From positions 186,001 to 250,000 of the forward strand of contig NZ_CP072867.1 of NCBI RefSeq assembly GCF_017948245.1: a DNA stretch of 64,000 bases, written 5' to 3'. Shown piece after piece: positions 8,770 through 17,389 of this stretch. The notes beneath the pieces are model-generated. The model did not search any database and was not told the origin of the DNA. It saw only the letters and a list, made by a program, of their open reading frames with translations. A program made the position numbers and the translations under genes. The stretch is from Rhizobium sp. NLR16a (GTDB lineage: Bacteria > Pseudomonadota > Alphaproteobacteria > Rhizobiales > Rhizobiaceae). Position 1 is the stretch's first letter. Every line of letters starts with the position of its first letter.

Positions 8770-10319
8770 CAGTGATGCCCCGCCATGTGGGCGCCGATCA
8801 TGCCGATATCGGCTGAGCGGGCCGGCGTTTCGTAGACCAGCTTGCCTTCCGAAATCACCATGATGCGATCGGACATCTCGAGCAGCTCGTCGAGGTCCTC
8901 GGAGAGCAGCAACACGGCCGCGCCCGAATTTCGCGCCTTCATGATGCGGGCGCGGATTTCGGCGACGGCGGAGAAATCGAGGCCGAAACACGGGTTCGAG
9001 ACGATCAGCAGATCCACCTTGCCTGTGAGTTCGCGGGCAAGCACGGCGCGCTGCACATTGCCGCCGGAAAGTGCCGCGATCGGCGAGGCAGACGAGGCTG
9101 TCTTCACCTTAAAGTCGGAAATCAGCGCCGCGGCGCGCTTCCTCATCTTGCCCTTGTTCAGCCAGACCGCGTCCTTGTCGTCGGTCGTGAGATCGAAGGT
9201 CCGAAAGGCGAGATTTTCGCTGACCGTCATGCGCGGCGCGCAGGCGTTCTGCAGCGGCTCCTCGGGAATAAAACGGACATTGTTCTTGCGCGTCTCCGGC
9301 CGTGACGCGCGGTAGGCGTCGCCGTTGACGATAACGCGGCCGGTCTCCGTCGGGCGCTGGCCGGCGAGGATTTCGGTCAATTCCTTTTGGCCATTGCCTG
9401 ATATTCCGGCGATTCCGACGATCTCGCCGGAGCGGACCATGAGTTCGTCGATTTCGATGGTCTTGTGCCCCGAGCGGTCGGCCGCCTTGACCTGCTCGAG
9501 CTTGAGGACCGGCTTGGCGCCCTGCGGGGTGGGAACGCGGCTGTCGAGCTCGGCGAGCTTGACGTCGCCGATCATCATCGTCGCCATCTCGGCCGTGGAG
9601 AGTTCGCCGACCATGCCTGTGCCGACCAGCTTGCCGCGCCGCAGGATCGAGACGGCATCGGCAAATTTCGTCACCTCGTGGAACTTGTGGGAGATCATCA
9701 GCACGGTCAGTTCGCCTCGGTCCGTCATCCCGCGCACGAGGCCGAGCATCTCGTCGGCTTCCGCGGGCGTCAGCACCGAGGTCGGCTCGTCGAGGACGAG
9801 AAAGGAGCGGCCGAGATAGAGCTGCTTGACGATTTCGAGCTTCTGCTTCTCGCCGGCGGCCAGTTCGCTCACCGGCCGGTCGAGCGGGATCTGGAAGGGC
9901 ATGCGCTCCATGAAGGCGGCGAGATCCTTCCGCTCCTTCGCCCAGTTGAGGATGGCAGGGACTTCAGCGCGGCTGATGACGAGGTTTTCGGCACCCGTCA
10001 GCGAGGGGACCAGCGTGAAGTGCTGATAGACCATGCCGAGCCCATAGGTCGCCGCATCCCTGGGCGAGGCAATCGCCACTTCGCGACCATCAACGGAGAG
10101 CGAACCCGATGTTGCATGATAGAAACCCATGATGCATTTGACGAGCGTCGACTTGCCGGCGCCGTTCTCGCCGAGCAGGGCATGGAAGCTGCCGGCGGGG
10201 ACCTTGATCGAGACATGGTCAAGCGCGGTGAAGCTGCCGAAGCGCATCGTCATATCCATGGTGTCGATGCCGACGGCCTTGCCGGCCTGCGGAAGGGGCG
10301 TGTCGCGGATTGTGCTCAT
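8769..10319 (-). CDS. ABC transporter ATPase, BMP/nucleoside-type (two-domain)
   Basis: A 516-residue duplicated ATPase of the family that works with BMP-type binding proteins. Domain 1 has Walker [10 protein letters not shown], signature [11 protein letters not shown] and Walker [11 protein letters not shown]. Domain 2 has the degenerate Walker [10 protein letters not shown], signature [15 protein letters not shown] and a Walker B whose Glu is replaced ([10 protein letters not shown]), as is usual in this family. The start [11 protein letters not shown] at 10319 overlaps the biuH stop by ATGA, and its own stop overlaps the next start. It powers the permeases at 11089 and 12015. By context the cargo is biuret, triuret or a related ureide. 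Confidence 0.92.
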   Translation of the reverse strand: MSTIRDTPLPQAGKAVGIDTMDMTMRFGSFTALDHVSIKVPAGSFHALLGENGAGKSTLVKCIMGFYHATSGSLSVDGREVAIASPRDAATYGLGMVYQHFTLVPSLTGAENLVISRAEVPAILNWAKERKDLAAFMERMPFQIPLDRPVSELAAGEKQKLEIVKQLYLGRSFLVLDEPTSVLTPAEADEMLGLVRGMTDRGELTVLMISHKFHEVTKFADAVSILRRGKLVGTGMVGELSTAEMATMMIGDVKLAELDSRVPTPQGAKPVLKLEQVKAADRSGHKTIEIDELMVRSGEIVGIAGISGNGQKELTEILAGQRPTETGRVIVNGDAYRASRPETRKNNVRFIPEEPLQNACAPRMTVSENLAFRTFDLTTDDKDAVWLNKGKMRKRAAALISDFKVKTASSASPIAALSGGNVQRAVLARELTGKVDLLIVSNPCFGLDFSAVAEIRARIMKARNSGAAVLLLSEDLDELLEMSDRIMVISEGKLVYETPARSADIGMIGAHMAGHH

Positions 10320-11017
10320 GGCTGCTGGCTCACGAACGTTTCGGAATTGGAGACGGAGCCGAAGACGCCGCCCTGCATCTTCACCATCTTGATGGCGGCG
10401 AGATGATTGCCGTAATCGGTCGCCCCGCAGCAGTCTTCCAGCAGCAGGCATTCGAAGCCGCGGTCGTTCGCCTCGCGCATCGTCGTGGAAACGCAGACGT
10501 CGGTCGTGATCCCGGTCAGGATGATGTTCTCGACGCGCTTCTGGTTGAGGATCAGCTCCAGGTCGGTGGCGCAAAACGAGCCCTTGCCGGGCTTGTCGAT
10601 GATCGTCTCGCCTTCGATCGGGTAGAGTTCCGGGATGATGTCCCAGCCGGGTTCGCCGCGTGTGAGGATGCGCCCGCACGGGCCTGGATCGCCGATGCCT
10701 GCGCCGATGCGTTGTGAGCGCCAGCGCTTGTTGGCCGGCAGATCGGCGAGATCAGGGCGATGGCCCTCGCGGGTGTGGATGATGTGATAGCCCTTGGCGC
10801 GCATGGCGGCCAAAACCCGTCTGATCGGCTCGATGGGCGCCTGAACCAGCGACAGGTCGTAACCCATGTGGTCGACATAGCCGCCCTTGCCGCAGAAATC
10901 GGTCTGCATGTCGATGATGATGAGGGCCGTATTGTCCGGGCGCAGGGCGCCGTTATAGGGCCAGGGATAGGGATCAGCGTCGATATAATGTCCTTTGGTC
11001 TCGACCATGGCGTCCAT
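10316..11017 (-). CDS. biuH: Biuret amidohydrolase BiuH
   Basis: A 233-residue isochorismatase-like hydrolase that converts biuret to allophanate and ammonia. The sequence is recognisably that of the characterised R. leguminosarum enzyme, and the key residues fall at identical numbers: Asp36 (IIIDMQTDF), Lys142 (DKPGKGSF), Cys175 ([11 protein letters not shown]) and Gln215. The N terminus [19 protein letters not shown] also matches. A GGAGAAGAAG ribosome site lies just before the ATG at 11017. A 14-codon reading frame with its own ribosome site sits directly upstream. It is embedded between the transporter permeases and the ATPase, which ties import to hydrolysis. No cyanuric acid hydrolase gene is present nearby, so biuret is probably taken up rather than made from cyanurate here. 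Confidence 0.95.
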   Translation of the reverse strand: MDAMVETKGHYIDADPYPWPYNGALRPDNTALIIIDMQTDFCGKGGYVDHMGYDLSLVQAPIEPIRRVLAAMRAKGYHIIHTREGHRPDLADLPANKRWRSQRIGAGIGDPGPCGRILTRGEPGWDIIPELYPIEGETIIDKPGKGSFCATDLELILNQKRVENIILTGITTDVCVSTTMREANDRGFECLLLEDCCGATDYGNHLAAIKMVKMQGGVFGSVSNSETFVSQQP

Positions 11018-11029
11018 CGTCTTCTTCTC

Positions 11030-11074
11030 CTATTCACCCGCAAGTTTGAATGTTTTGATGCCGCGGTTGGACAT
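11030..11074 (-). CDS. Possible 14-residue leader peptide upstream of biuH
   Basis: The frame MSNRGIKTFKLAGE lies between the permease and biuH. It has a strong AGGAGG 9 bases before its ATG, and its stop codon TAG abuts the biuH ribosome site. It may be a translated coupling peptide, a remnant of a lost gene, or chance. No family is recognised. Confidence 0.3.
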   Translation of the reverse strand: MSNRGIKTFKLAGE

Positions 11075-11088
11075 CAGATGCTCCCTCC

Positions 11089-12018
11089 TCACTTCGTCAG
11101 CGAGAGCGCGCCCGGCGCACCGGCAAGCGAGCGTGTCGGTGAGGAGGTCGCGATCATGATGACGAGGGTGAGCACGTAGGGCGCGGCGTAGAAGAGGTAG
11201 TAGCCCTGGGTCACGCCGATCGATTGCAACGCCGGCCCAAGTGCGCCGGCGCCGCCGAAGAGCAGGGCGGCGAGGAAGCACCCGATCGGGTTCCAGCGGG
11301 CGAAGATGACGAGTGCGACGGCCATCAGGCCTTGGCCTGAAGAAATGCCCTCGTTCCACGATCCCGGATAGTAAAGCGAGAGATAGGCGCCGCCGATGGC
11401 CGCCAGCGACCCGCCGACGGCGGTGGCCAGCAGGCGCACCCGATCCGGATTGATGCCCATGGCGCGCGCCGCATCGGTGCTGTCGCCGACGACGCGCAGG
11501 ATGAGGCCCAGCCGCGTATTGCCGAAGGCCCACCAGAGGGTGAAGGCCAGCAAGGCGCCGAGGATGAAGAGCACGTTGATGTTCAGCGCTGCCTGAATCT
11601 GCGGCAGGCTCGACCAGAAACCGAAGGGAATCGACGGCAGATGCGGCGCTGCAGGCTGAATGAAGGACTTGCCGAGGAAGAAGGCGAGGCCCAGGCCGAA
11701 CTGCATCATAGCGATGCCGATTGCGATGTCGTTCACCTTCGGCCACTTGCAGATCCAGCCGTGAACGAGACCGAAGATGGCGCCGGTCGCCATGGCCGCG
11801 AGCACGCCGAGCCAGGGCGAATTGGTCATGACGGCGACGGCGTAGGCTGTCATCGCACCGAAGACGAGCGTACCTTCCAGGCCGAGATTGATGCGGCCGG
11901 AGCGCTCGGTAATCGTCTCACCGAGGCTGACGAAGATGAAGGGGGTTGATACGCGGATGGCGCCCGCCAGGATCGCGAGCGGCACGCCCCAGATGCCGAT
12001 GCCTGTCTCTTCCATCAT
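11089..12018 (-). CDS. ABC transporter permease, BMP-type (second subunit)
   Basis: A 309-residue inner-membrane permease with about eight to nine hydrophobic segments. It has the family motif ERSGRINLGLEGTLVFGA near residue 40 and RLGLILRVVGDSTDAARAMGI in the cytoplasmic loop that touches the ATPase. This pattern marks the YufQ/NupC-like half of nucleoside/BMP importers. The start overlaps the stop of the other permease by four bases (ATGA). It forms a heterodimeric channel with the protein encoded at 12015-13145. Confidence 0.92.
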   Translation of the reverse strand: MMEETGIGIWGVPLAILAGAIRVSTPFIFVSLGETITERSGRINLGLEGTLVFGAMTAYAVAVMTNSPWLGVLAAMATGAIFGLVHGWICKWPKVNDIAIGIAMMQFGLGLAFFLGKSFIQPAAPHLPSIPFGFWSSLPQIQAALNINVLFILGALLAFTLWWAFGNTRLGLILRVVGDSTDAARAMGINPDRVRLLATAVGGSLAAIGGAYLSLYYPGSWNEGISSGQGLMAVALVIFARWNPIGCFLAALLFGGAGALGPALQSIGVTQGYYLFYAAPYVLTLVIMIATSSPTRSLAGAPGALSLTK

Positions 12019-13145
12019 GGGCTCCTTTTCCAGAGGTCGGGATTGAAGATCTTGAAGCGCCCGTAGAAGGTCTCGCAGAAGAGGATGACGATGAAGAGTG
12101 TGCCCTGCAGCACCAGCACCGTGGCATCAGGCAGGCCCATGCGGCGCTGGATGAGGCCGCCGGAAGCATCGATGCCCCCGAGCAGGATCGCAACAGGGAT
12201 GATCGCCAGCGGATTGTGGCGGGCGAGGAAGGCGACGAGGATGCCGGTAAAGCCATAGCCCGCGGCGAGCGAGGCATTGGCGCTACCCTGGACGGCCACG
12301 ACCTCGATCATGCCGGCAAGACCTGCGAAGCTGCCGGCGATCGCGGTGAAGCCGGCGATCAGCCTTCCGACCGGCAAACCTTGGATCTGGGCGGCGCGCA
12401 CATTGCCGCCGGCGATGCGGGCGGCGAAACCGAAGCTCGTCACCTCGATCAGGATCCAGGAGAGGATGCAGGCGAGGACGCCGATCACAAGGCCCCAATG
12501 CACATCCATGCCAGGAATGTTGCCGAGCATGTATTCGGGCGGCAGCGGCTTGGTCGAGGGCTTGTTGAGACTGGCCGGATCGCGGAGCGGCCCCTCGACG
12601 AACTGATTCATCAGGGCGATGGCGATATAGGAAAGCAGCAAGGAGGAAATGGTCTCGTTGACGCCGCGGTAATGGCGCAGGAAGCCGGCAAGGCCGATCC
12701 AGATGCCGCCGACGACCATGGCGGCAATCGCCATCAGAACAAGAGCGGGAAACACGGGGGCCGCGCCGACAAGCGGCATGGCCATGGCTGCGGCGGCAAC
12801 GCCGCCCAGCACGACCGCTCCTTCCCCGCCGATGATGACGAGGCCGAGGCGGGCGGGCAGGGCGACGCAGAGTGCCGTCAGGAGAAGGGGTGCGGCACGG
12901 CTTAAGCTGTTCTGCACCGAAAACCAGCTGCCGAAGCCGCCGGTATACATGAGCTGGAAGAGCATGGCCGGCGATTTGCCGATCGCCAGGATGAAGAGGG
13001 AGAAGAGCCCGAGCCCGATCAGGATGGCCGCAAGGCCGATGACCACAGGTTCGGCCCTGCGCGCGGTCCATTCGAGCAGGGGACGCAGCGCGGCTGGTTC
13101 ACCGGACGCGACTGATATTGCGGGATCATTGGCCTGAACGGTCAT
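12015..13145 (-). CDS. ABC transporter permease, BMP-type (first subunit)
   Basis: A 376-residue membrane protein with an N-terminal cytoplasmic stretch and about ten hydrophobic segments. It shows family motifs ALPARLGLVIIGGEGAVVLGG and GGNVRAAQIQGLPVGRLI, the latter being the ATPase-coupling loop. This is the YufP/NupB-like half of the channel. It begins 21 bases after the stop of the binding-protein gene and overlaps the next permease start, so it is a tightly coupled operon member. Confidence 0.92.
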   Translation of the reverse strand: MTVQANDPAISVASGEPAALRPLLEWTARRAEPVVIGLAAILIGLGLFSLFILAIGKSPAMLFQLMYTGGFGSWFSVQNSLSRAAPLLLTALCVALPARLGLVIIGGEGAVVLGGVAAAAMAMPLVGAAPVFPALVLMAIAAMVVGGIWIGLAGFLRHYRGVNETISSLLLSYIAIALMNQFVEGPLRDPASLNKPSTKPLPPEYMLGNIPGMDVHWGLVIGVLACILSWILIEVTSFGFAARIAGGNVRAAQIQGLPVGRLIAGFTAIAGSFAGLAGMIEVVAVQGSANASLAAGYGFTGILVAFLARHNPLAIIPVAILLGGIDASGGLIQRRMGLPDATVLVLQGTLFIVILFCETFYGRFKIFNPDLWKRSP

Positions 13146-13166
13146 GGCGCTTCTCCCTCACGCGGT

Positions 13167-14294
13167 CTACGCGGTGGACCCGACGACACCCTCGACCAGA
13201 TAGTTCATGCTTTCGAGCTCGATCGCGTCTTCCGCGTAGCTCTTGTCGGCCGTCACGACGGTGTTGCCCTTGTTATCCTTCAGCGGCCCCTTGAAGACCG
13301 AGAAGCCGCCCTTCATCATGTCGGCATGCGTTGCCTCGAATGCCTTGCGGCCCGCCTCGGAAACGCCGGGGCCGAGCGCGCTCATCTTGACGAAACCATC
13401 CTTCAGGCCGCCACGCACGAAGTTGCCGAGCTTTTCGCCGGCCTGCGCCTTCTTGACGAAATCGCTATAGACATTGCCCCAGGCCCATTCAGCGCCCGTG
13501 AGGTATTTCTCGGGCGCAAGCGGGCTCTGATTGGCGTGGTAGCCGCAGACGAAGGCGCCGCGGCCGGCGGCGGTTTCGACGACCACCTTCGGACTGTCGA
13601 CATGGCAGGTGATGACGTCCGCGCCCTGATCGACCAGAGCGTTGGTGGCTTCCGCCTCCTTGACCGCAAGCGACCATTCGCCGGTGAAGATCACCTGGCA
13701 GGTGATGGTCGGATCGACTGCGCGTGCGCCGAGCAGGAAGGCGTTGATGTTCTGCAGCACCTGTGGGATCGGCTTGGCCGCGACGAAGCCGATCTTCTTG
13801 CTCTTCGTCGCATGGCCGGCAGCGATGCCATTCAGATACTGCCCCTGGAAAATATAACCGAAATAGGAGCCGGTATTGGCCGGGTGCTTGCCCTCCTGCC
13901 ATAACCCGCCGCAATGGCGGAACTGGATATCGGGATATTTGGCGGCCATCGCCAGCATATGCGGATCGAAATAGCCGAAGGAGGTCGGGAAGAGCAGGGT
14001 GGCGCCATCGAGATTGATCATCGATTCCATCGTCTTCTGAACGTCGACCGTCTCGGGCACGTTCTCTTCTTCGACGACGGTCATCCCAGGCAACGCCTTG
14101 ACGGCCGCAGCACCCTCGGCATGCGCCTGATTGTAGCCATAGTCATCCTTGGGACCGACATAGACGAAGCCGACGGTGAGAGCCGTCTGCGCAAATGCGC
14201 GCGACGAGAGGAGACCGGGCGCCGCGCCGACGAGGGTGGCGGCAGCGGAAGCCTGAAGGAAGTGGCGGCGTTTCATGGAAAGGAGTCTGGTCAT
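13167..14294 (-). CDS. BMP-family ABC transporter substrate-binding protein
   Basis: A 375-residue periplasmic lipoprotein-like binding protein of the BMP (basic membrane protein) family. The N terminus carries a twin-arginine type leader (KRRHFLQASAAATLVG, cleavage near FAQ). The mature protein begins TVGFVYVGPKDDYGYNQAH, typical of the family. The ATG at 14294 has an AGGGGAG site 7 bases upstream, whereas the inner ATG at 14276 has none. It is the first gene of the operon running to 7767, and a sigma-54 promoter match lies about 60 bases upstream. The ligand is inferred from context to be biuret, triuret or a related ureide; nucleosides are the usual ligands of the family. Confidence 0.9.
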   Translation of the reverse strand: MTRLLSMKRRHFLQASAAATLVGAAPGLLSSRAFAQTALTVGFVYVGPKDDYGYNQAHAEGAAAVKALPGMTVVEEENVPETVDVQKTMESMINLDGATLLFPTSFGYFDPHMLAMAAKYPDIQFRHCGGLWQEGKHPANTGSYFGYIFQGQYLNGIAAGHATKSKKIGFVAAKPIPQVLQNINAFLLGARAVDPTITCQVIFTGEWSLAVKEAEATNALVDQGADVITCHVDSPKVVVETAAGRGAFVCGYHANQSPLAPEKYLTGAEWAWGNVYSDFVKKAQAGEKLGNFVRGGLKDGFVKMSALGPGVSEAGRKAFEATHADMMKGGFSVFKGPLKDNKGNTVVTADKSYAEDAIELESMNYLVEGVVGSTA

Positions 14295-14347
14295 CGGAAT
14301 GCTCCCCTGACGGCGGTTCTGCCGTTTTCAAAATTGGTTACAGAAAA

Positions 14348-14357
14348 GTGTATGCAA
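14348..14357. promoter_or_regulatory. Repeated motif GTGTATGCAA, copy 1 (candidate GntR operator)
   Basis: First of three near-identical decamers in the gntR/ABC intergenic region. It overlaps the -12 box of the sigma-54 promoter, so a bound repressor would block that promoter. Confidence 0.45.
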
Positions 14358-14368
14358 TGGTCATGCCA
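14353..14368 (-). promoter_or_regulatory. Sigma-54 promoter for the biuret-type operon
   Basis: On the minus strand TGGCAT (-24) is followed after 5 bases by TTGCA (-12), one base away from the TGGCAC-N5-TTGCA consensus. The predicted start near 14342 gives a leader of about 48 bases to the binding-protein ATG. This would place biuret use under NtrC-type nitrogen control. Confidence 0.65.
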
Positions 14369-14427
14369 GATTTTATCGCATTGATTTTATGATCGAAATT
14401 CTTCTTTCGCCGACTAACGTCGGAGAA

Positions 14428-14437
14428 GTGCATGCAA
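14428..14437. promoter_or_regulatory. Repeated motif GTGCATGCAA, copy 2 (candidate GntR operator)
   Basis: Second copy, one base different from the others and closest to a perfect palindrome (TTGCATGCAC on the other strand). It lies upstream of the sigma-54 promoter. Confidence 0.4.
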
Positions 14438-14601
14438 TTTCATCTCGAAATTGGATGAAAAATATGCAGGGCCTATAAAATCGTCCGATGTCCGTACCGT
14501 TGGACTTCAAGAGCTGACTAGGCCGGCAGGGCAAAATGCATTTTTTCCAGTTACATCAATAATATATACTGCTGTTTGACTTTGCCGGCTTGAGCGGGCA
14601 T

Positions 14602-14611
14602 GTGTATGCAA
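14602..14611. promoter_or_regulatory. Repeated motif GTGTATGCAA, copy 3 (candidate GntR operator)
   Basis: Identical to copy 1 and placed 9 to 18 bases before the ATG of gntR at 14620, over its ribosome-binding region. This suggests that the regulator controls itself. Confidence 0.45.
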
Positions 14612-14619
14612 CCTCAACA

Positions 14620-15327
14620 ATGCAGAATCGGTCCTTGAAGCAAGTCAGGCGCAGAGAAATCATCAGGGCAGGGACGACCGTCGAGCAGATGGTGCGGGCG
14701 ATTGCCGACATGATCGTGACCGGGCAGATGCTGCCGGGCGAGAAGCTTGATGAAGTCTCGCTTGCTGCTCGTTTTGAAGTGTCGCGCACTCCGGTGCGCG
14801 AGGCGCTCCGTGAGCTCGGGGCGATGGGGCTTGTCGACCGCGAGCCGAACCGCAGCGCCGTCGTCACCACGGTGACCGAAACCTATCTTCATTCCATGTT
14901 CGAGGCGATGGCGGAACTCGAAGCGATCTGCGCCAGGCTCTCGGCCGAACGTATGACAGTCGACGAGCGGCGCACGCTGGAGTTGGAGCATAAGGCCTCA
15001 ATGAGGCTCGTGCATGCCGGCGCGCAAGAGGAATATTCGGCGCATAACACGGAATTCCACACCCGCCTTTACCGCGGGGCGCATAATGATCATATCTTTG
15101 AAATGGTGACGCAGACACGCGCACGGCTCGCCCCATTTCGACGGGCGCAGTTTCGGCTGCCCGGTCGCTTGGCAAAGTCCTACGAGGAACACGGTCGGAT
15201 CGTGATGGCAGTCATGCGAGCGGACGGCATCGCTGCCGCACAGGCAGCCTATTCCCATGTGGAGATGGTCAGCGATGCGAGCGCGGTGTTTGCAACAACC
15301 GAGGAGCCGAGCGCGCGCGGCACCTGA
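14620..15327 (+). CDS. GntR-family (FadR/FCD-type) transcriptional regulator
   Basis: About 235 residues. The N-terminal winged helix includes LDEVSLAARFEVSRTPVREALREL, the classic GntR recognition helix, and is followed by GLVDREPNRSAVV. The C-terminal all-helical FCD domain contains HNTEFHTRLYRGAHN and SYEEHGRIVMAVMRAD, whose His and Asp residues usually bind a metal and effector. The open frame starts with TTG at 14590, but the ATG at 14620 is preferred. It is transcribed away from the BMP/biuH operon, and three copies of a decamer lie between them. It is probably the specific regulator of that operon, with biuret or a product as the likely effector. Confidence 0.88.
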   Translation: MQNRSLKQVRRREIIRAGTTVEQMVRAIADMIVTGQMLPGEKLDEVSLAARFEVSRTPVREALRELGAMGLVDREPNRSAVVTTVTETYLHSMFEAMAELEAICARLSAERMTVDERRTLELEHKASMRLVHAGAQEEYSAHNTEFHTRLYRGAHNDHIFEMVTQTRARLAPFRRAQFRLPGRLAKSYEEHGRIVMAVMRADGIAAAQAAYSHVEMVSDASAVFATTEEPSARGT

Positions 15328-15508
15328 AGTCTTGCAGGGGCATCTGCGACTAGGCTCAAGCCATGGCGGCCGCAACTGCGGCAGCCGCCCTTTGTCCGCA
15401 ACGCAGCGAACTTCTTGTTTACGATCGTCCTCAGGCGTCGACGCAAATATGACAGGTCCTATATCGTCTCGGTCTCACCTCGTCCGGTAATCCTGTGGTG
15501 GCCGAGCC

Positions 15509-15535
15509 GCCTTGAGGCGCTTCGTGCCTCAAGGC
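15509..15535. terminator. Hairpin between convergent gntR and allophanate hydrolase genes
   Basis: A perfect 10-bp stem (GCCTTGAGGC / GCCTCAAGGC) with a 7-base loop. A run of seven T lies 20 bases further on the plus strand. It probably acts as a bidirectional terminator between the converging transcripts. Confidence 0.5.
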
Positions 15536-15574
15536 CAGCAAGTATCGCCAGCAGGATTTTTTTGAGACAATGCT

Positions 15575-17386
15575 TCATGCTCTTGTCATTTGATCTGCGA
15601 CGTAGGCGCGCCAGCCTCCCAATTCGGTGATTTCGCGCGCGCCTTCGATGGCGTGAGCCTCGCAGAGAAAACCGGAAATTTGGGAACCGTCATCGAGCGC
15701 TACCTTGCCGATTCCGAGCGGGGCCGGGATGTTCTGCACAAAGCGCCCGAAAGTTTCCGGAGTGACCTTCCAAACCTCGACTTCGAGGCCCTTGCCGTCG
15801 AAACCGGGTTCGCGGACCAGGCCTGGCTTCGGCGGGACGGTACCGGGCAGAACGAAGAGGCGATAATCCGGTGCAGTACGGCAGGATTTGATGCGCCTGC
15901 CGCCCGGTCGCGTCAGTTCATGGTTGAGAGGCATGCCGGTCAAATGTGCCCCGACGACGACGATCGGCACCAAGCCGTCATCGGCCGGCGCCACGCGGCT
16001 CGCCTCGGGAATCGCCGACAGACGGTCCATGCCCATTCCCGCGTTCGCCGCCCGGTGCATGGCGTCGGCGAAGGAGGCCACTGCGTCATCGGTGAAGGCG
16101 GGGCCGATCAGAGTCACGCCGGCGGGGAGATGACCGTCGGCGTCGAAGCCGGCTGGAACGGCAATCGCCGCGCAATCGAGCAGATTGACGAAATTGGTGT
16201 AACGGCCGAAATGGCCGTTTTTCACAATGGGATCCGCCATCATTTCTTCGACCGTGTAGGTCGTCGGCGAAGTCGGCAGCATCAGGATATCAGCCTTTTC
16301 CCATTCCTTCCCGGTCTTCTGTCGCAGCGCTTCGAGCTTGTACCGGCCTTCGAAGGCGGCGACCGCGTCATAGGCTTTCGCGCCCTCGATGATGGTGCGA
16401 ACCGTCGGGTCGAAGTCGGCGGCATTGGTGGCAAGAAAATCCTTCACCGCCGCCAGCCGTTCGGCGACCCAGGGGCCGTTATAGAGCAGTTCGGCTGCCT
16501 GCCGGAACGGCGCGTAGTCGAAGGCAACGATGGTGGCGCCGAGGGCGCGTGCCCGTTCGATTGCGGCGTCATAGAGAGCCTCGACGTGGCTGTTGCCGAA
16601 GAATTCCCGCTCGGCTCCGTCGAGCACACCGATCCGCAACCCGGAGGTGGGCAGGCTGGCTGGAACGGCCTTGCGCGAGAACGGATCGGCGGCATCGTAG
16701 CCCTCCATCACCTTGCGGATCGCGACGCCGTCGCCGACCGTTGCAGCAAAGACGGTGACGACATCGACGCTGCGGCAGGCAGGCACGACGCCGACATTCG
16801 GCACCAGTCCCGGCGTCGGTTTGATGCCGACCAGATTGTTGAAGGCCGCCGGCACACGCCCGGAGCCGGCCGTGTCCGTGCCGAGCGCGAAGCTCGCCAG
16901 GCCCGAGGCGACGGCAACCGCCGAGCCGGAGCTCGAGCCGCCCGACACATAGTCCTTGTCGAAGACCGAGCGCGGCACTCCATAGGGCGAACGCGTGCCG
17001 TTGAGGCCGGTGGCAAACTGGTCGAGATTGGTCTTGCCGATGACGATTGCGCCTGCGGCCCGCAGCCGCGCAACGACGGTAGCGTCCGTCTCCGGCTGGT
17101 AGGAAAAGGCAGGGCAGGCAGCTGTCGTCGGCAGGCCCGTCACGTCGATATTGTCCTTTACCGCGAAGGGAATGCCCCAGAGCGGCAGGCTGTTCGGCTC
17201 AGGCGCCCGTTCCATCAGAGCGCGTGCTTCGGCGCGCAGCGCTTCGTCAGGCGTCGGGGTGATGAAGATAGCGGGATCCGTCGCGTCATTGCGACGGGCA
17301 ATGACGATCTCGATAATATCGAGCGGGCTTTTGCCTGCCTCATAGGCTGCGCGAAGGCTGGTCAGATCAAGAATGGTCGGCAGCAT
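15575..17386 (-). CDS. atzF: Allophanate hydrolase AtzF
   Basis: A 603-residue cytosolic enzyme that hydrolyses allophanate (N-carboxyurea) to ammonia and CO2. The amidase-signature domain has the Ser-cisSer-Lys triad at Lys77 (AVKDNID), Ser151 (SGGSSSGS) and Ser175 (TDTAGSGR). The spacing of 74 and 24 residues is the same as in the AtzF of Pseudomonas sp. ADP. The C-terminal domain from about residue 470 (PIVVVGAHLTGMPLNHEL) is the second domain typical of full-length allophanate hydrolases. It starts 3 bases after the carboxylase stop and is the last gene of the riboswitch-controlled operon. It can serve both the guanidine route and the biuret route. Confidence 0.95.
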   Translation of the reverse strand: MLPTILDLTSLRAAYEAGKSPLDIIEIVIARRNDATDPAIFITPTPDEALRAEARALMERAPEPNSLPLWGIPFAVKDNIDVTGLPTTAACPAFSYQPETDATVVARLRAAGAIVIGKTNLDQFATGLNGTRSPYGVPRSVFDKDYVSGGSSSGSAVAVASGLASFALGTDTAGSGRVPAAFNNLVGIKPTPGLVPNVGVVPACRSVDVVTVFAATVGDGVAIRKVMEGYDAADPFSRKAVPASLPTSGLRIGVLDGAEREFFGNSHVEALYDAAIERARALGATIVAFDYAPFRQAAELLYNGPWVAERLAAVKDFLATNAADFDPTVRTIIEGAKAYDAVAAFEGRYKLEALRQKTGKEWEKADILMLPTSPTTYTVEEMMADPIVKNGHFGRYTNFVNLLDCAAIAVPAGFDADGHLPAGVTLIGPAFTDDAVASFADAMHRAANAGMGMDRLSAIPEASRVAPADDGLVPIVVVGAHLTGMPLNHELTRPGGRRIKSCRTAPDYRLFVLPGTVPPKPGLVREPGFDGKGLEVEVWKVTPETFGRFVQNIPAPLGIGKVALDDGSQISGFLCEAHAIEGAREITELGGWRAYVADQMTRA

Positions 17387-17389
17387 GGG

